47,137 nt of DNA from Bacteroidales bacterium. Its GTDB lineage: Bacteria > Bacteroidota > Bacteroidia > Bacteroidales > GCA-2748055. The stretch is from contig JARGFM010000027.1 in the NCBI GenBank assembly GCA_029210725.1, positions 1-47,137 of the forward strand, read 5' to 3'. Shown one piece after another: positions 24,442-33,452 of the stretch (the first letter of the stretch is position 1; each line of letters begins with the position of its first letter). The notes beneath the pieces are model-generated. The model was not told where the DNA came from. It saw nothing but the letters and a program-made list of their open reading frames with translations, and did not search any database. A program made the translations under genes and the position numbers.

Positions 24442-26235
24442 TCATTGACGGTCTGAAGTGAGGATTAATTCCATATATGCGGCAAGGTGGTTCTCATAAA
24501 GCTCTCTGGGGGTGCACTGATGCAGCTTACAAAGGGAGGCTGCATAACCGACTGCCGCACCCATCTGTCCCGTTGTCCTCATAACCCTTGGTCCGCCCAA
24601 ACCTATATGACTGCAGCTGAAGCAGCGGCCTGCCATAAACAGGTTCCCGATATTCTTTGAATAAAGCGATCTGTAGGGAATCTGGTAAGGCCGGGCCGGG
24701 TAGTACATGGCTTCCGAGAGAAAATCAGGCTTGCTTTCGTCCAGCTTGCTCTGAGGATAATGTACATCCACCTCCCGGACTTCGTGCACCACCGCATCCG
24801 GAAAGCTCCTGGATTCACGCATATCGTTAAAGGTATAGAGATAGTCACCCACCAGGCGCCGCGACTCCCTTTTACCAAGCAAATAAGAGACCCATTCCAG
24901 CTTCAGGGAATCGTTCCCGGCTTTTTGCTTTTCGTTGTAAAATGAACCGAAAATGGCCTTCAGCATATGATCCCTGATTTGTTCGGCATGGTCTGTCTGG
25001 TGCCAGCGCTCACTGATAAGCTCCCAGTTCCAGGTTCCTTCACGGGCCGAATAGGAGCCCGAAACCTCCATGGCCCAGGGTACTTCCGGAAATTCACAGG
25101 CGGTATCTGCGTTCATGGTTCTCCAGAGCAATGAAGCTCCCATCACCTGGTGATCCCCTCTGACCGGGCTCCACAATTCTCCGTGCTGCTCCCAGGCTTC
25201 TCCGTACAGGGAATCTGGTTCCCGGCCGTAATTATACTCGGCTCCTGCCCAGTAACCGATCCATCCATCACCGGTACAATCCACAAAATAAGGAGCTTCA
25301 AAGCGGAGGGCCTCACTGGTGGAAGTATGCCTGGCATCCACCGAGCTAATTAGCTGTTTTTCCGTATTGGCCTGATAGGCCCTGAAATTCAGAAACAGGC
25401 TGATATTGGAATAAGATTCCACATGTTGATGCCGTTTCTTCTCATCTGCCAGGGCTTCCGGTGATCCATTGGGGTAGTGTTCCGTATCAAGCATTTTAAG
25501 AATTCTACTGAAATGTCCATAGATTCCCAGAGTATGAACCCTGATCTCGCTGCTGGCATTGCCTCCCAGAACCGGCCGGTCGTGGATAAGGGCCACCTTC
25601 AATCCCTGTTCTGCGGCTGCAATGGATGCTGCACAACCGGCAAGGCCCCCTCCCACCACCACCAGGTCAAAACTCCTGGTCTCCTCCGGTTTATCCACAT
25701 ATCCGGCAAAACGGTTTCGCATATCTTCGAGATATTCCTGCTGGTTGGTAGGGGTCCGGTATTTATTACTGATGTATATGGCATCACAACGACCGTTAAA
25801 TCCGGTAAGATCCTCCAGCCTGACTGTAAGCTCCCCGGCCTTCAGTTTGACTTTGCCGGCATAATTCCATCCCCATCCCCTGTAGCTGCCCATGGTATGG
25901 GGCAGTTTGACTTCATTCAGCCATATATTAAATTGTCCGGGTGCTTCCCAGGGTCCGGAAGCCCAGTCTGTGGTGCGGGCCCATACATGATACTTCCCCC
26001 CTGAGGAGAGTTCCATGCTTGTAGAGGCATCCTCCACCGCTTTCCCCAGGCCATGAGCCATCAGATAGGGCGATCCCATCTGCTCCACAAACTGAGGATC
26101 TACCACCCAGCCACCTTTGTGGTCAAAGCTTTCACATTCCACAAATACCTCCTTATGGCAAGCACACAACAGCAGCAATAAGGCTGGCACAAAGATCCAC
26201 CGGACAGCGTTTTTATTCCTGAAGTACCTGTCCAT
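24442..26235 (-). CDS. FAD-dependent oxidoreductase lipoprotein with N-terminal beta-sandwich
   Basis: A 597-residue protein with a lipoprotein signal (LLLLLCAC, Cys26). Residues about 30-160 look like a carbohydrate-binding-type beta-sandwich (GKYHVWARTTDW, FNIWLNEVKLPHTMG, RCDAIYISN). The FAD domain follows: DLVVVGGGLAGCAASIAAAEQG places GGGLAG at 195-200, and PVLGGNASSEIRVHTLG fits the FAD_oxidored (PF12831) type. The C-terminal LFMAGRCFSCSHIGLGGPRVMRTTGQMG is the second FAD-binding stretch. It probably oxidises a sugar or sugar acid outside the cytoplasm. It overlaps the upstream oxidoreductase gene by 23 nt, so the two are translationally coupled. Confidence 0.88.
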   Translation of the reverse strand: MDRYFRNKNAVRWIFVPALLLLLCACHKEVFVECESFDHKGGWVVDPQFVEQMGSPYLMAHGLGKAVEDASTSMELSSGGKYHVWARTTDWASGPWEAPGQFNIWLNEVKLPHTMGSYRGWGWNYAGKVKLKAGELTVRLEDLTGFNGRCDAIYISNKYRTPTNQQEYLEDMRNRFAGYVDKPEETRSFDLVVVGGGLAGCAASIAAAEQGLKVALIHDRPVLGGNASSEIRVHTLGIYGHFSRILKMLDTEHYPNGSPEALADEKKRHQHVESYSNISLFLNFRAYQANTEKQLISSVDARHTSTSEALRFEAPYFVDCTGDGWIGYWAGAEYNYGREPDSLYGEAWEQHGELWSPVRGDHQVMGASLLWRTMNADTACEFPEVPWAMEVSGSYSAREGTWNWELISERWHQTDHAEQIRDHMLKAIFGSFYNEKQKAGNDSLKLEWVSYLLGKRESRRLVGDYLYTFNDMRESRSFPDAVVHEVREVDVHYPQSKLDESKPDFLSEAMYYPARPYQIPYRSLYSKNIGNLFMAGRCFSCSHIGLGGPRVMRTTGQMGAAVGYAASLCKLHQCTPRELYENHLAAYMELILTSDRQ

Positions 26236-27883
26236 CCTCTAGAAGTTGTTGTTTAAGTTCTTCATACTGTATATCATGTAAGTTGCTTTTCGCATCAATA
26301 GCAAGTACAGCCAGGGTGGCTGCACTCTGCCCCAGGATCATAAAAACCGGTTCCATGCGGATGGACCCATAGGCTATATGGGAGCTGGAGAGGCAGACCG
26401 GCACCAGCAGGTTGGAGCATTCTGCACTGGAGGGCAGGAGCGCGCGCTTATCAATCTGATAGGGATCGCCTGGATGAACCCCGATATCGCCCTCGTTCTG
26501 CACATAACCGTCCGGTTTGATATAGCGTTGAATGTTATGGGAATCCATGGTATAGGAACCCATACCCACCGGCTGTTCCACAGGGGATCTGCCCAGCACC
26601 TCATGTTCTGTCATCACAAAACCGCTCACCATCCTTCGGGCCTCACGCACATAAATCTGATGGGGCCAGTGACCGTTGTCGGTAAATTCATCTTTTGAGT
26701 AGCCCCACTGACTCATCTTCTTCCGAATATCTTCAGGGACTGCCGGGTCGCTGGCAAGGAACCAAAGCAGACCCTTCTGATAGCTGGTATGCTCATTTAT
26801 AATCTCCCTTCTTCTGTCGTAAGAGGCCTCCGGATAATCATAATTCATGCCGATATTATCGCTGCTGAAAGGACCATGATTATTGACATCGGTTTTATGG
26901 TTGGGAATGGGATCAAATTTAGAAAATACCTCCCGCCATCCCGAGTCAAACACTCTTCGGAGCAATTCGTATTGCGTGGAGTCATAGTCCTGCGGCCGGC
27001 TGATGGCCAGCCTGTTCTCCGGGTGGTCGGTCAGACACAACCTGAAACAGTAAGCCTGAACACGATGGTCTCCCGAGCCATATTCGCCCGGATCATCCGT
27101 GGATATCCTGGGTAATACACCACTGGAGGGATCTCCCGGGATTACATAAGGACTGATATCGCTTTTAAAATGGTGCCCATGGTGCAAAACCCCTGTCTGG
27201 ACTCCGTTCCAGTCTTCCCCATACTGATCGATCGATTCGCGGCCCACGGTATAGCTGACTCCTGAAGCGGCCATCAAATCTCCCTCATAGGTGGCATCAA
27301 TAAATACCTTCCCTTTAAAACGCTTGCCATCCAGTGTTCGGATGGAAACAATGACCCCCTCCTGCATTTCAACTCCCTGTTCCCTGTCCAAATAGGATTC
27401 ACGGTATAAAGGAATCTCATTTTCAGCAAGCAGCTGTTCGAATACCTGCTCGGCTGCGTGCGGTTCGAAGATCCACATGGTCCGGTTTTCGCCGTCAATG
27501 GCCACATTTCCCTGTCCCTTGTTTCCATATTCGTTTCTGTCCTGCCATCTCCAGGCCGAATCCTGCTGGTAGTGCAGGTAGAGACGGTGATAGAAATCCC
27601 TGGCAAGTCCCCCGATAACTGCCTTGTTTCCCGTATCAGTCCATCCCAGTCCCGAAGCGCTAAGTCCACCCAGATGCTTATCCGGCGAGACCAGAATCAC
27701 CTTCCTGCCCATTTTGGCTGTCTGAACCGCAGCGATTACAGCAGAAGAATTTCCCCCGTAGATGATTACATCTGCGGAATATTGCTTGTCAACGGCCGAT
27801 TTTTGCCTATTTTCACAGGAGTTGATCAGCAGCAGCAAAAGTAGAACCAAAACGGAGTTTGAAAGAAAGGTTTTGCAGGTCAT
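26213..27883 (-). CDS. FAD-dependent oxidoreductase lipoprotein
   Basis: A 556-residue lipoprotein (LLLINSC, Cys23) of the FAD_oxidored family. The nucleotide-binding loop is ADVIIYGGNSSAVIAAVQTAKMG at about residues 37-59, with GGNSSA in place of GxGxxG, a form common in this family. HLGGLSASGLGWTDTGNKAVIGG and VFIDATYEGDLMAASG are further hallmarks. The C-terminus has CLSSSHIAYGSIRMEPVFMILGQSAAT. With its 3'-overlapping partner it makes a two-gene unit. Divergent from it, 129 bp away, is a GH2 glycosidase, so the locus likely handles a glycan-derived substrate; the exact reaction is unknown. Confidence 0.88.
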   Translation of the reverse strand: MTCKTFLSNSVLVLLLLLLINSCENRQKSAVDKQYSADVIIYGGNSSAVIAAVQTAKMGRKVILVSPDKHLGGLSASGLGWTDTGNKAVIGGLARDFYHRLYLHYQQDSAWRWQDRNEYGNKGQGNVAIDGENRTMWIFEPHAAEQVFEQLLAENEIPLYRESYLDREQGVEMQEGVIVSIRTLDGKRFKGKVFIDATYEGDLMAASGVSYTVGRESIDQYGEDWNGVQTGVLHHGHHFKSDISPYVIPGDPSSGVLPRISTDDPGEYGSGDHRVQAYCFRLCLTDHPENRLAISRPQDYDSTQYELLRRVFDSGWREVFSKFDPIPNHKTDVNNHGPFSSDNIGMNYDYPEASYDRRREIINEHTSYQKGLLWFLASDPAVPEDIRKKMSQWGYSKDEFTDNGHWPHQIYVREARRMVSGFVMTEHEVLGRSPVEQPVGMGSYTMDSHNIQRYIKPDGYVQNEGDIGVHPGDPYQIDKRALLPSSAECSNLLVPVCLSSSHIAYGSIRMEPVFMILGQSAATLAVLAIDAKSNLHDIQYEELKQQLLEDGQVLQE

Positions 27884-28012
27884 TAGTGTAGTATTTAGGA
27901 TTGATGATGAAAAATAAGAAAATCTGAGCTAAGCCAGGTCCATATGAAGCAAGTATTCTGAATTAAAACTTAAAAACATAAAACGATTTTTAAACGGCTA
28001 AACTTTTTCCAG

Positions 28013-30823
28013 ATGACTTTACGCTTTTACTTCCTCGTATTTATGATATCAAGCCTGCTGTCTGCGGCCCTGTCTGCTCAGGAGACAGAGGTGGTTTATC
28101 TTTCCGGAACCGGGTTTGACCGGACCGCAGAGTGGGATTTTTACTGTACTGACGGGATGAACAGTAAAGCCTGGACCACTATAGAGGTTCCCTCCTGCTG
28201 GGAGCAACAGGGCTTCGGTGAGTATAACTACGGCCATGTTCCTTTTGAAGACAGGCTGAAGGAAGAAGGGCGCTACCGTTACTTTTTTGAAGCAGACAGA
28301 AGCTGGAAGGGAAAGCGGCTGGACCTGGTATTTGAGGGGGTGATGACCGATGCCCGTGTTCTGGTGAACGGTAAGCAGGCCGGGGAGGTTCATCAGGGTG
28401 CATTTTACCGTTTCAGTTATGATATCTCCCGGCTTGTGAGCTATGGCAGGGAAAACAAGCTGGAAGTTTTTGTAAAGAAATTTTCAGATAATGAGTCTGT
28501 TAACCAGGCCGAACGGAAGGCCGATTACTGGGTATTTGGAGGGATCTTCCGGCCGGTAAAACTGGAAATTAAAGCGGTGAGCCATTTGGAGCGGGTGGCC
28601 ATAGATGCCTCCGCCGATGGTTTTTTCAGGTCAGATATCTACCTGGCGGGAAATCCGGAGGGTGGCAGGGTCCAGGTGGAGATAACAGACCCGGAGGGAG
28701 CCGAAGCAGCACGTTTTATCTCTTCGGCAGCGCCTGGAGCCGGAAAAATCAGGATCTCCGGGAATCTGGATTCGGCGCTTCTTTGGAATCCGGAGGATCC
28801 CCATCTCTACAAAGCCCGGTTCAGCTTATTGGATACAGATGGCAAATTGATCCACCGGATGACAGAAAGTTTTGGTTTTCGAACGGTGGAGCTTCGGGCC
28901 GAGGATGGGATTTATGTGAACGGGGAGCGCATCAAATTCAAAGGAGTTTGCAGGCATAGCTTTCATCCGGATCACGGCCGGACTTCAAGTAAAGCTTTCA
29001 GTATTGAGGTGGTGAACCTGATCAAGGATATGAATATGAACGCAGTGCGCATGTCACACTACCCGCCGGACGAACATTTTCTGGATGTTTGCGATTCTCT
29101 GGGGCTTTTCGTCCTGGATGAGCTGGCAGGCTGGCAGCGTCCATCCTACGATTCGGTGGTGGGACGGAAGCTATTGGGTGAAATGATCGCCAGGGATGTG
29201 AACCATCCCAGTGTGGTGCTGTGGGACAATGCCAATGAAGGAGGATGGAACACAGCCTATGATAAGGATTTCAGGGAGCTGGATATCCAGCAGCGCGGGG
29301 TAATCCACCCCTGGGGCTATCACGATTTGACCAATACGGCCCATTATGTGGACTATAAGTACCTGGCCATGGACCATTTTGCTCCCAGACAGGTTTTTTT
29401 CCCCACGGAGATGATTCATGGTTTGTATGATGGCGGACTGGGAGCAGGCCTGGAGGATTTCTGGCTGCGGATGTGGGAACATCCCCTTAGTGCAGGAGGG
29501 TTTCTTTGGGTGTTTGCCGATGAATCGCTTAAACGGACCGATAGCGGCATGCTGGATTCGGATGGCAACCATGCACCGGATGGTATTCTGGGCCCCTATC
29601 ATGAAAAGGAAGGAAGTTTTTATGCGGTCCGGGAGATCTGGTCGCCGGTCCATGTGGAAAAACGCTATATCACCGAAGAGTTTAACGGGGTATTCCGGAT
29701 TCAGAACCGTTTTCATTTTACCAATCTGGATCAATGCCACTTTCGTTATAGCTGGATGAGAATGCAGGGGCCCGGAAATCCGGGAGTAAAAGAACAGGGA
29801 TCTGATGAATTCGCCGGAGTGATGGATTCTGGGATACCGGTAGCTGATCCCCTGGCACCTGGTCAGAATGGGAAACTGAAAGTGCCCCTGTCTGAAGGCT
29901 GGCAAAACTGTGATGCCTTATACCTGGAGGCCTTCGATCCATTCGGGCGACTGATACATGCCTGGAGCTGGCCCGTTAAAACGCCTGTCCGGACCATGGA
30001 AGAGCTATTGCCTCCAAAGAAGGCTGATTCCATTACCGTTTCTGAGTCGGATGCAACTTTGATCCTGGAATCGGGAACAGTAAGACTGGAGCTCTCCAAA
30101 ACCGATGGATTACTGCTGCAGGTGAATTCGGGCGACTGGCGGATTCCTCTTTCGAAGGGGCCTGTCTTCAGAAGTGATATGCCACCGCTAAGGTCATTTT
30201 CTCATTTTGCCAAAGAGAAAGCACATCATGTTCGGATTGATTTCGGAGCAACTGGAACCCTCGAATGGATTATGCATGCAGGCGGAGTGGTGGATATGAA
30301 GCTGCACTATCAGCCTGAAGGCCCCCGGGTACCCTTTACGGGAGCATCCTTTTCCTACCCGGAACAGGAGGTGCAATCGGTCACTTACCTGGGGAACGGA
30401 CCCTACCGGGTCTGGAAGAACCGGAAAACGGGTGTGGAGTTCAATGTTTGGGAGAAAACGCCCAACAATACCATTATCGGACATTCCGGCTTCGAATATC
30501 CTGAATTCAGGGGATACTATTCAAACCTTTACTGGAGCAGGATTACGGATCCCCGGAACCGACACTTTACCATTTACAGCCATACAAAGGATCTTTACCT
30601 GAGATTGTTTACACCGGAAGAAGCTCCGGATCCGGCAAAGACCACGGTGACACATCCTCCCGGAGACCTCTCCTTTATGCTGGGAATTCCGGCCATTGGA
30701 ACAAAATTTAAAGAGGCAAAAGATCTTGGACCACAGTCAGATAGTTATTGTTACTCGAAGCTTAGAGTGATGGATGGTGCTCTTCATATAGAACTCACCT
30801 TTGACTTCAGGCACGAAGAGTGA
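28013..30823 (+). CDS. Glycoside hydrolase family 2 (beta-galactosidase-like)
   Basis: A 936-residue secreted GH2 enzyme. Signal peptide at residues 1-22 (ends SAALSAQ). The N-terminal sugar-binding jelly roll (IEVPSCWEQQGFGEYNYGH, VFEGVMTDARVLVNGKQAGEH-like strand), an immunoglobulin-like domain and the TIM barrel follow. In the barrel, FKGVCRHSFHPDHGR and MSHYPPDEHFLDVCDSLGL are standard. The acid/base is Glu409 in DNANEGG (usually GNE), and the nucleophile is probably Glu466 in FPTEMIHGLYDGG. The variation around both suggests a substrate other than lactose. A large C-terminal beta domain follows. The sulfatase gene starts about 31 bp later, so both probably act on a sulfated glycan. Confidence 0.9.
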   Translation: MTLRFYFLVFMISSLLSAALSAQETEVVYLSGTGFDRTAEWDFYCTDGMNSKAWTTIEVPSCWEQQGFGEYNYGHVPFEDRLKEEGRYRYFFEADRSWKGKRLDLVFEGVMTDARVLVNGKQAGEVHQGAFYRFSYDISRLVSYGRENKLEVFVKKFSDNESVNQAERKADYWVFGGIFRPVKLEIKAVSHLERVAIDASADGFFRSDIYLAGNPEGGRVQVEITDPEGAEAARFISSAAPGAGKIRISGNLDSALLWNPEDPHLYKARFSLLDTDGKLIHRMTESFGFRTVELRAEDGIYVNGERIKFKGVCRHSFHPDHGRTSSKAFSIEVVNLIKDMNMNAVRMSHYPPDEHFLDVCDSLGLFVLDELAGWQRPSYDSVVGRKLLGEMIARDVNHPSVVLWDNANEGGWNTAYDKDFRELDIQQRGVIHPWGYHDLTNTAHYVDYKYLAMDHFAPRQVFFPTEMIHGLYDGGLGAGLEDFWLRMWEHPLSAGGFLWVFADESLKRTDSGMLDSDGNHAPDGILGPYHEKEGSFYAVREIWSPVHVEKRYITEEFNGVFRIQNRFHFTNLDQCHFRYSWMRMQGPGNPGVKEQGSDEFAGVMDSGIPVADPLAPGQNGKLKVPLSEGWQNCDALYLEAFDPFGRLIHAWSWPVKTPVRTMEELLPPKKADSITVSESDATLILESGTVRLELSKTDGLLLQVNSGDWRIPLSKGPVFRSDMPPLRSFSHFAKEKAHHVRIDFGATGTLEWIMHAGGVVDMKLHYQPEGPRVPFTGASFSYPEQEVQSVTYLGNGPYRVWKNRKTGVEFNVWEKTPNNTIIGHSGFEYPEFRGYYSNLYWSRITDPRNRHFTIYSHTKDLYLRLFTPEEAPDPAKTTVTHPPGDLSFMLGIPAIGTKFKEAKDLGPQSDSYCYSKLRVMDGALHIELTFDFRHEE

Positions 30824-30854
30824 TGAGCCTCCAAATCAAAAAAGAAAAAGCAAA

Positions 30855-32231
30855 ATGAAAAGTAACTTATGCATTTTCCTGTTATCGCTCAGTCTCCTGG
30901 GACTGCTTTCCTGCAATCAGGGGGAAGGGCCTGATAAACTAAACGTGGTCATTATTTTCCTGGACGATTCGGGCTGGTCCGATTTTGAGCCTTTTGGAGA
31001 ATCTGCCAGGGAAACTCCCCGGGTAAAGCAGCTGGCAGCTGAGGGAACCGCCTATCATAACTTCTATGTACCCCAGGCGGTGTGTTCAGCCTCCCGGTCT
31101 GCTCTTCTGAGCGGATGTTATCCGGGGCGTACTAAGGTCTTTGGGGCCCACGGCCCTGATGCATGGGGCCTGGATACCGCCTATGCCACCATGGGCGAAG
31201 TATTCAAAGCAGCTGGCTATGTCACGGCTGCATTTGGGAAATGGCACTGCGGGGACCAGCCGGAGACCAGATCGCATGCCCGTGGTTTTGATGAAACATG
31301 CGGACTGATGTATTCGAATGATATGTGGAAGCATCACCCCGAGTCGCCCGAATACTGGGGACAATGGCCCCTGCAGTTCTGGGAGAATGGCCAGGTGACC
31401 ATCGAAGAGGTGGATCATGCCGATCAGAAGATTCTGACCAAAACCTACACGGAGCACGCTGTTGATTTTATCCGGCGTCAGAGGAACAATCCTTTTCTGC
31501 TCTATGTTCCCCACAGTATGCCACACGTTCCTCTTTACTGCAGTGAAGAATTTGAAGGCAAATCGGGCCTGGGCACCTACGGGGATGTAATGCTGGAGAT
31601 CGACTGGAGTGTGGGTGAGATCAACAGGGCCCTGAAAGAGCAGGGATTGGAAAACAATACCATCGTGATTCTCACTTCGGACAACGGACCCTGGATATCC
31701 TACGGAAACCATGCCGGGACCACCCCGTTCAGGGAGGCCAAAGGCACCAGCTTTGACGGAGGAGTGCGCTCGGCCTGCATCATCAAGTATCCCGGGAGAA
31801 TTCCTTCGGGAGCCGTTTCAGAAAGAGCCTTTGCTTCGGTGGACCTCCTCCCTACCCTGTGTGAGCTGGCCGGGGTTCCTTTGCCTGCCAATGATATGGA
31901 CGGGGAGAACGTCTGGGACCTGGTCAGCGGTAGGGAAGGCGCTGTGAACCCCCATCGTTATTATGCATTTTCAAATAACAGCAACTTCGAAGGGGTACTG
32001 AGCGGGGACGGCAGGTGGAAATTACATTTGCCCCATGCCTATCGCATCCTTGAAACAGAAGGGGCAGACGGCCTGCCCGGCAAGTACGGGACGGCCCGGA
32101 TCGATACCGCACTTTTTGATATGAAAGTTGACCCCCTGGAAAGCGCCAATGTGATTTCGGAGTACCCGGAAGTTGCAGCGGAATTGATCAGCCTGGCAGA
32201 AAGTCACTACAACAAATTCTACGGCAGGTAA
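30855..32231 (+). CDS. Arylsulfatase-family sulfatase (lipoprotein)
   Basis: A 458-residue type I sulfatase anchored as a lipoprotein (LLGLLSC, Cys about 19). The frame continues upstream to 30801, overlapping the GH2 end, but ATG 30855 starts the signal sequence. The formylglycine site is C77-S-A-S-R81 followed by SALLSG; alanine replaces the commoner proline of CxPSR. Metal residues appear in VVIIFLDDSGWSDF, and later in FGKWHCGD and TSDNGPW. It removes sulfate from a carbohydrate or aryl ester in the periplasm or on the outer membrane, and needs a maturase (anSME) encoded elsewhere. Likely cotranscribed with the GH2. Confidence 0.92.
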   Translation: MKSNLCIFLLSLSLLGLLSCNQGEGPDKLNVVIIFLDDSGWSDFEPFGESARETPRVKQLAAEGTAYHNFYVPQAVCSASRSALLSGCYPGRTKVFGAHGPDAWGLDTAYATMGEVFKAAGYVTAAFGKWHCGDQPETRSHARGFDETCGLMYSNDMWKHHPESPEYWGQWPLQFWENGQVTIEEVDHADQKILTKTYTEHAVDFIRRQRNNPFLLYVPHSMPHVPLYCSEEFEGKSGLGTYGDVMLEIDWSVGEINRALKEQGLENNTIVILTSDNGPWISYGNHAGTTPFREAKGTSFDGGVRSACIIKYPGRIPSGAVSERAFASVDLLPTLCELAGVPLPANDMDGENVWDLVSGREGAVNPHRYYAFSNNSNFEGVLSGDGRWKLHLPHAYRILETEGADGLPGKYGTARIDTALFDMKVDPLESANVISEYPEVAAELISLAESHYNKFYGR

Positions 32232-32241
32232 GCAGAAGCTC

Positions 32242-33237
32242 TCAGGCCAGCCGGATATTCTGGTTCCAGCCGTCCTGGTAGGCCGGATGCATCCAGGCCA
32301 GGCCTTTGCCCTGGTAGAAAGGGTACAGTGCCAACCTGATCTCTTCCATCTTCTCTTCCCCAAGAGGAGTGAAATCCCGCAGGATCTCCAGATTTGCATG
32401 CAGCACCTCCTTGCTGTCGGTTCCGATATTAATCATATGGAACTCGTTCAGGGTCAAAGCATAGCGGATCAGATCCCCGGCAGGCAGGCCGGGTATGGTT
32501 TCCCTGGGCCGGATCACCTTCATGGCCACAAGGCCCATTCCCTTTTGCCTGGCCAGGGGGGCCGGAAGACCTTCAAAATCCTCACTCCCGCCAGCGGATT
32601 GATGATTCAGAGCCATCATCATAACATCAAAGTCATAGAGCTCAATGGCTCTTTTCATCCCTTCGGCCGATGCATGACCTGAAAATCCTATGTTCCGGAT
32701 GACTTCCTGGCTTTTGAACTGCTGCAGCACCTCCAGCACCTGCCCCTTTTCTCCCAGTTTTTCAGCATCTTCCACGGAGGAGACCGCATGTACATGCAGC
32801 AGGTCGATATGGTCGGTCCGGAGCCTGTTCAGACTACGTTCCACGCTCCTTTTTGCCTGATCCCCGTCCCGGTCACCTGTTTTTGAGGAGAGAAAAACTT
32901 TTCCTCTCCGCTCCTTCAGTATCATGCCAATGCGTTCCTCGCTGCTGATCTTGTCATTCCCGTAGCTGGAAGCCGTATCCCAGTAATAGAGGCCCTGGTT
33001 AAATGCGGATTCCAGGATCTCCAGGGCCATTTCATCATCGGGGATGGCCATCCACCTGCTGCCACACCCAAAGCCCATCAGCGGGACCTCTGCCCCGGTC
33101 TGGCCAAGAGTTACGGTGGGTAATCCTTTGGGGTCATAGGGCGACGGGGTGGTGCATCCGGCTACAGGTCCTATAGCTACCGTGGCTGCTGCAGCTGCAG
33201 TAGACCGTACAAATTGCCTGCGGGTAATGGCTTTCAT
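32242..33237 (-). CDS. Tat-exported aldo/keto reductase (putative lipoprotein)
   Basis: A 331-residue aldo/keto reductase. It begins with a twin-arginine signal (TRRQFVRSTAAAAATVAIG) ending in VAGC, so a Tat lipoprotein (Cys28) is likely. The catalytic tetrad is visible: Asp87 and Tyr92 in YYWDTASSYGN, Lys119 in FLSSKTGDR, and His150 in DLLHVHAV. An exported oxidoreductase needing NADPH would have to fold and load its cofactor in the cytoplasm, which is what Tat allows. It is convergent with the sulfatase gene (10 bp apart). Substrate is unknown; sugar or sugar-derivative oxidation/reduction would suit the neighbours. Confidence 0.88.
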   Translation of the reverse strand: MKAITRRQFVRSTAAAAATVAIGPVAGCTTPSPYDPKGLPTVTLGQTGAEVPLMGFGCGSRWMAIPDDEMALEILESAFNQGLYYWDTASSYGNDKISSEERIGMILKERRGKVFLSSKTGDRDGDQAKRSVERSLNRLRTDHIDLLHVHAVSSVEDAEKLGEKGQVLEVLQQFKSQEVIRNIGFSGHASAEGMKRAIELYDFDVMMMALNHQSAGGSEDFEGLPAPLARQKGMGLVAMKVIRPRETIPGLPAGDLIRYALTLNEFHMINIGTDSKEVLHANLEILRDFTPLGEEKMEEIRLALYPFYQGKGLAWMHPAYQDGWNQNIRLA

Positions 33238-33320
33238 AATTCAGCTGTTTGAAAGATTCGATTGCTTCCTTCTAAAATACGTTTTTTTTCCATTCATTCC
33301 GAACATACAAACGCAGGGCT

Positions 33321-33357
33321 GCCGGCGGGTAATCAGGCCAGGTATATGCCCGCCTGC
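33321..33357. repeat. Inverted repeat upstream of the aldo/keto reductase gene
   Basis: GCCGGCGGG (33321-33329) pairs with CCCGCCTGC (33349-33357) at 8 of 9 positions, with a 19-nt loop, followed by TTTT on the plus strand. No gene ends upstream on the plus strand, so a normal terminator role is unlikely. It may be a leader structure or block antisense reading between the divergent genes. Confidence 0.4.
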
Positions 33358-33452
33358 TTTTAAAGAAAAACACATTTGAAATATTGTTGATTTCTTTATA
33401 TTTTGTCATAAATAGCCAGACTACTCCAGGATGAATTTCTTTTGCCTTCTTT

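Noticed and set aside
29171-29905. Minus-strand open frame of 244 codons within the GH2 gene
   Set aside because: Antisense to the GH2 catalytic barrel, with no recognisable domain.
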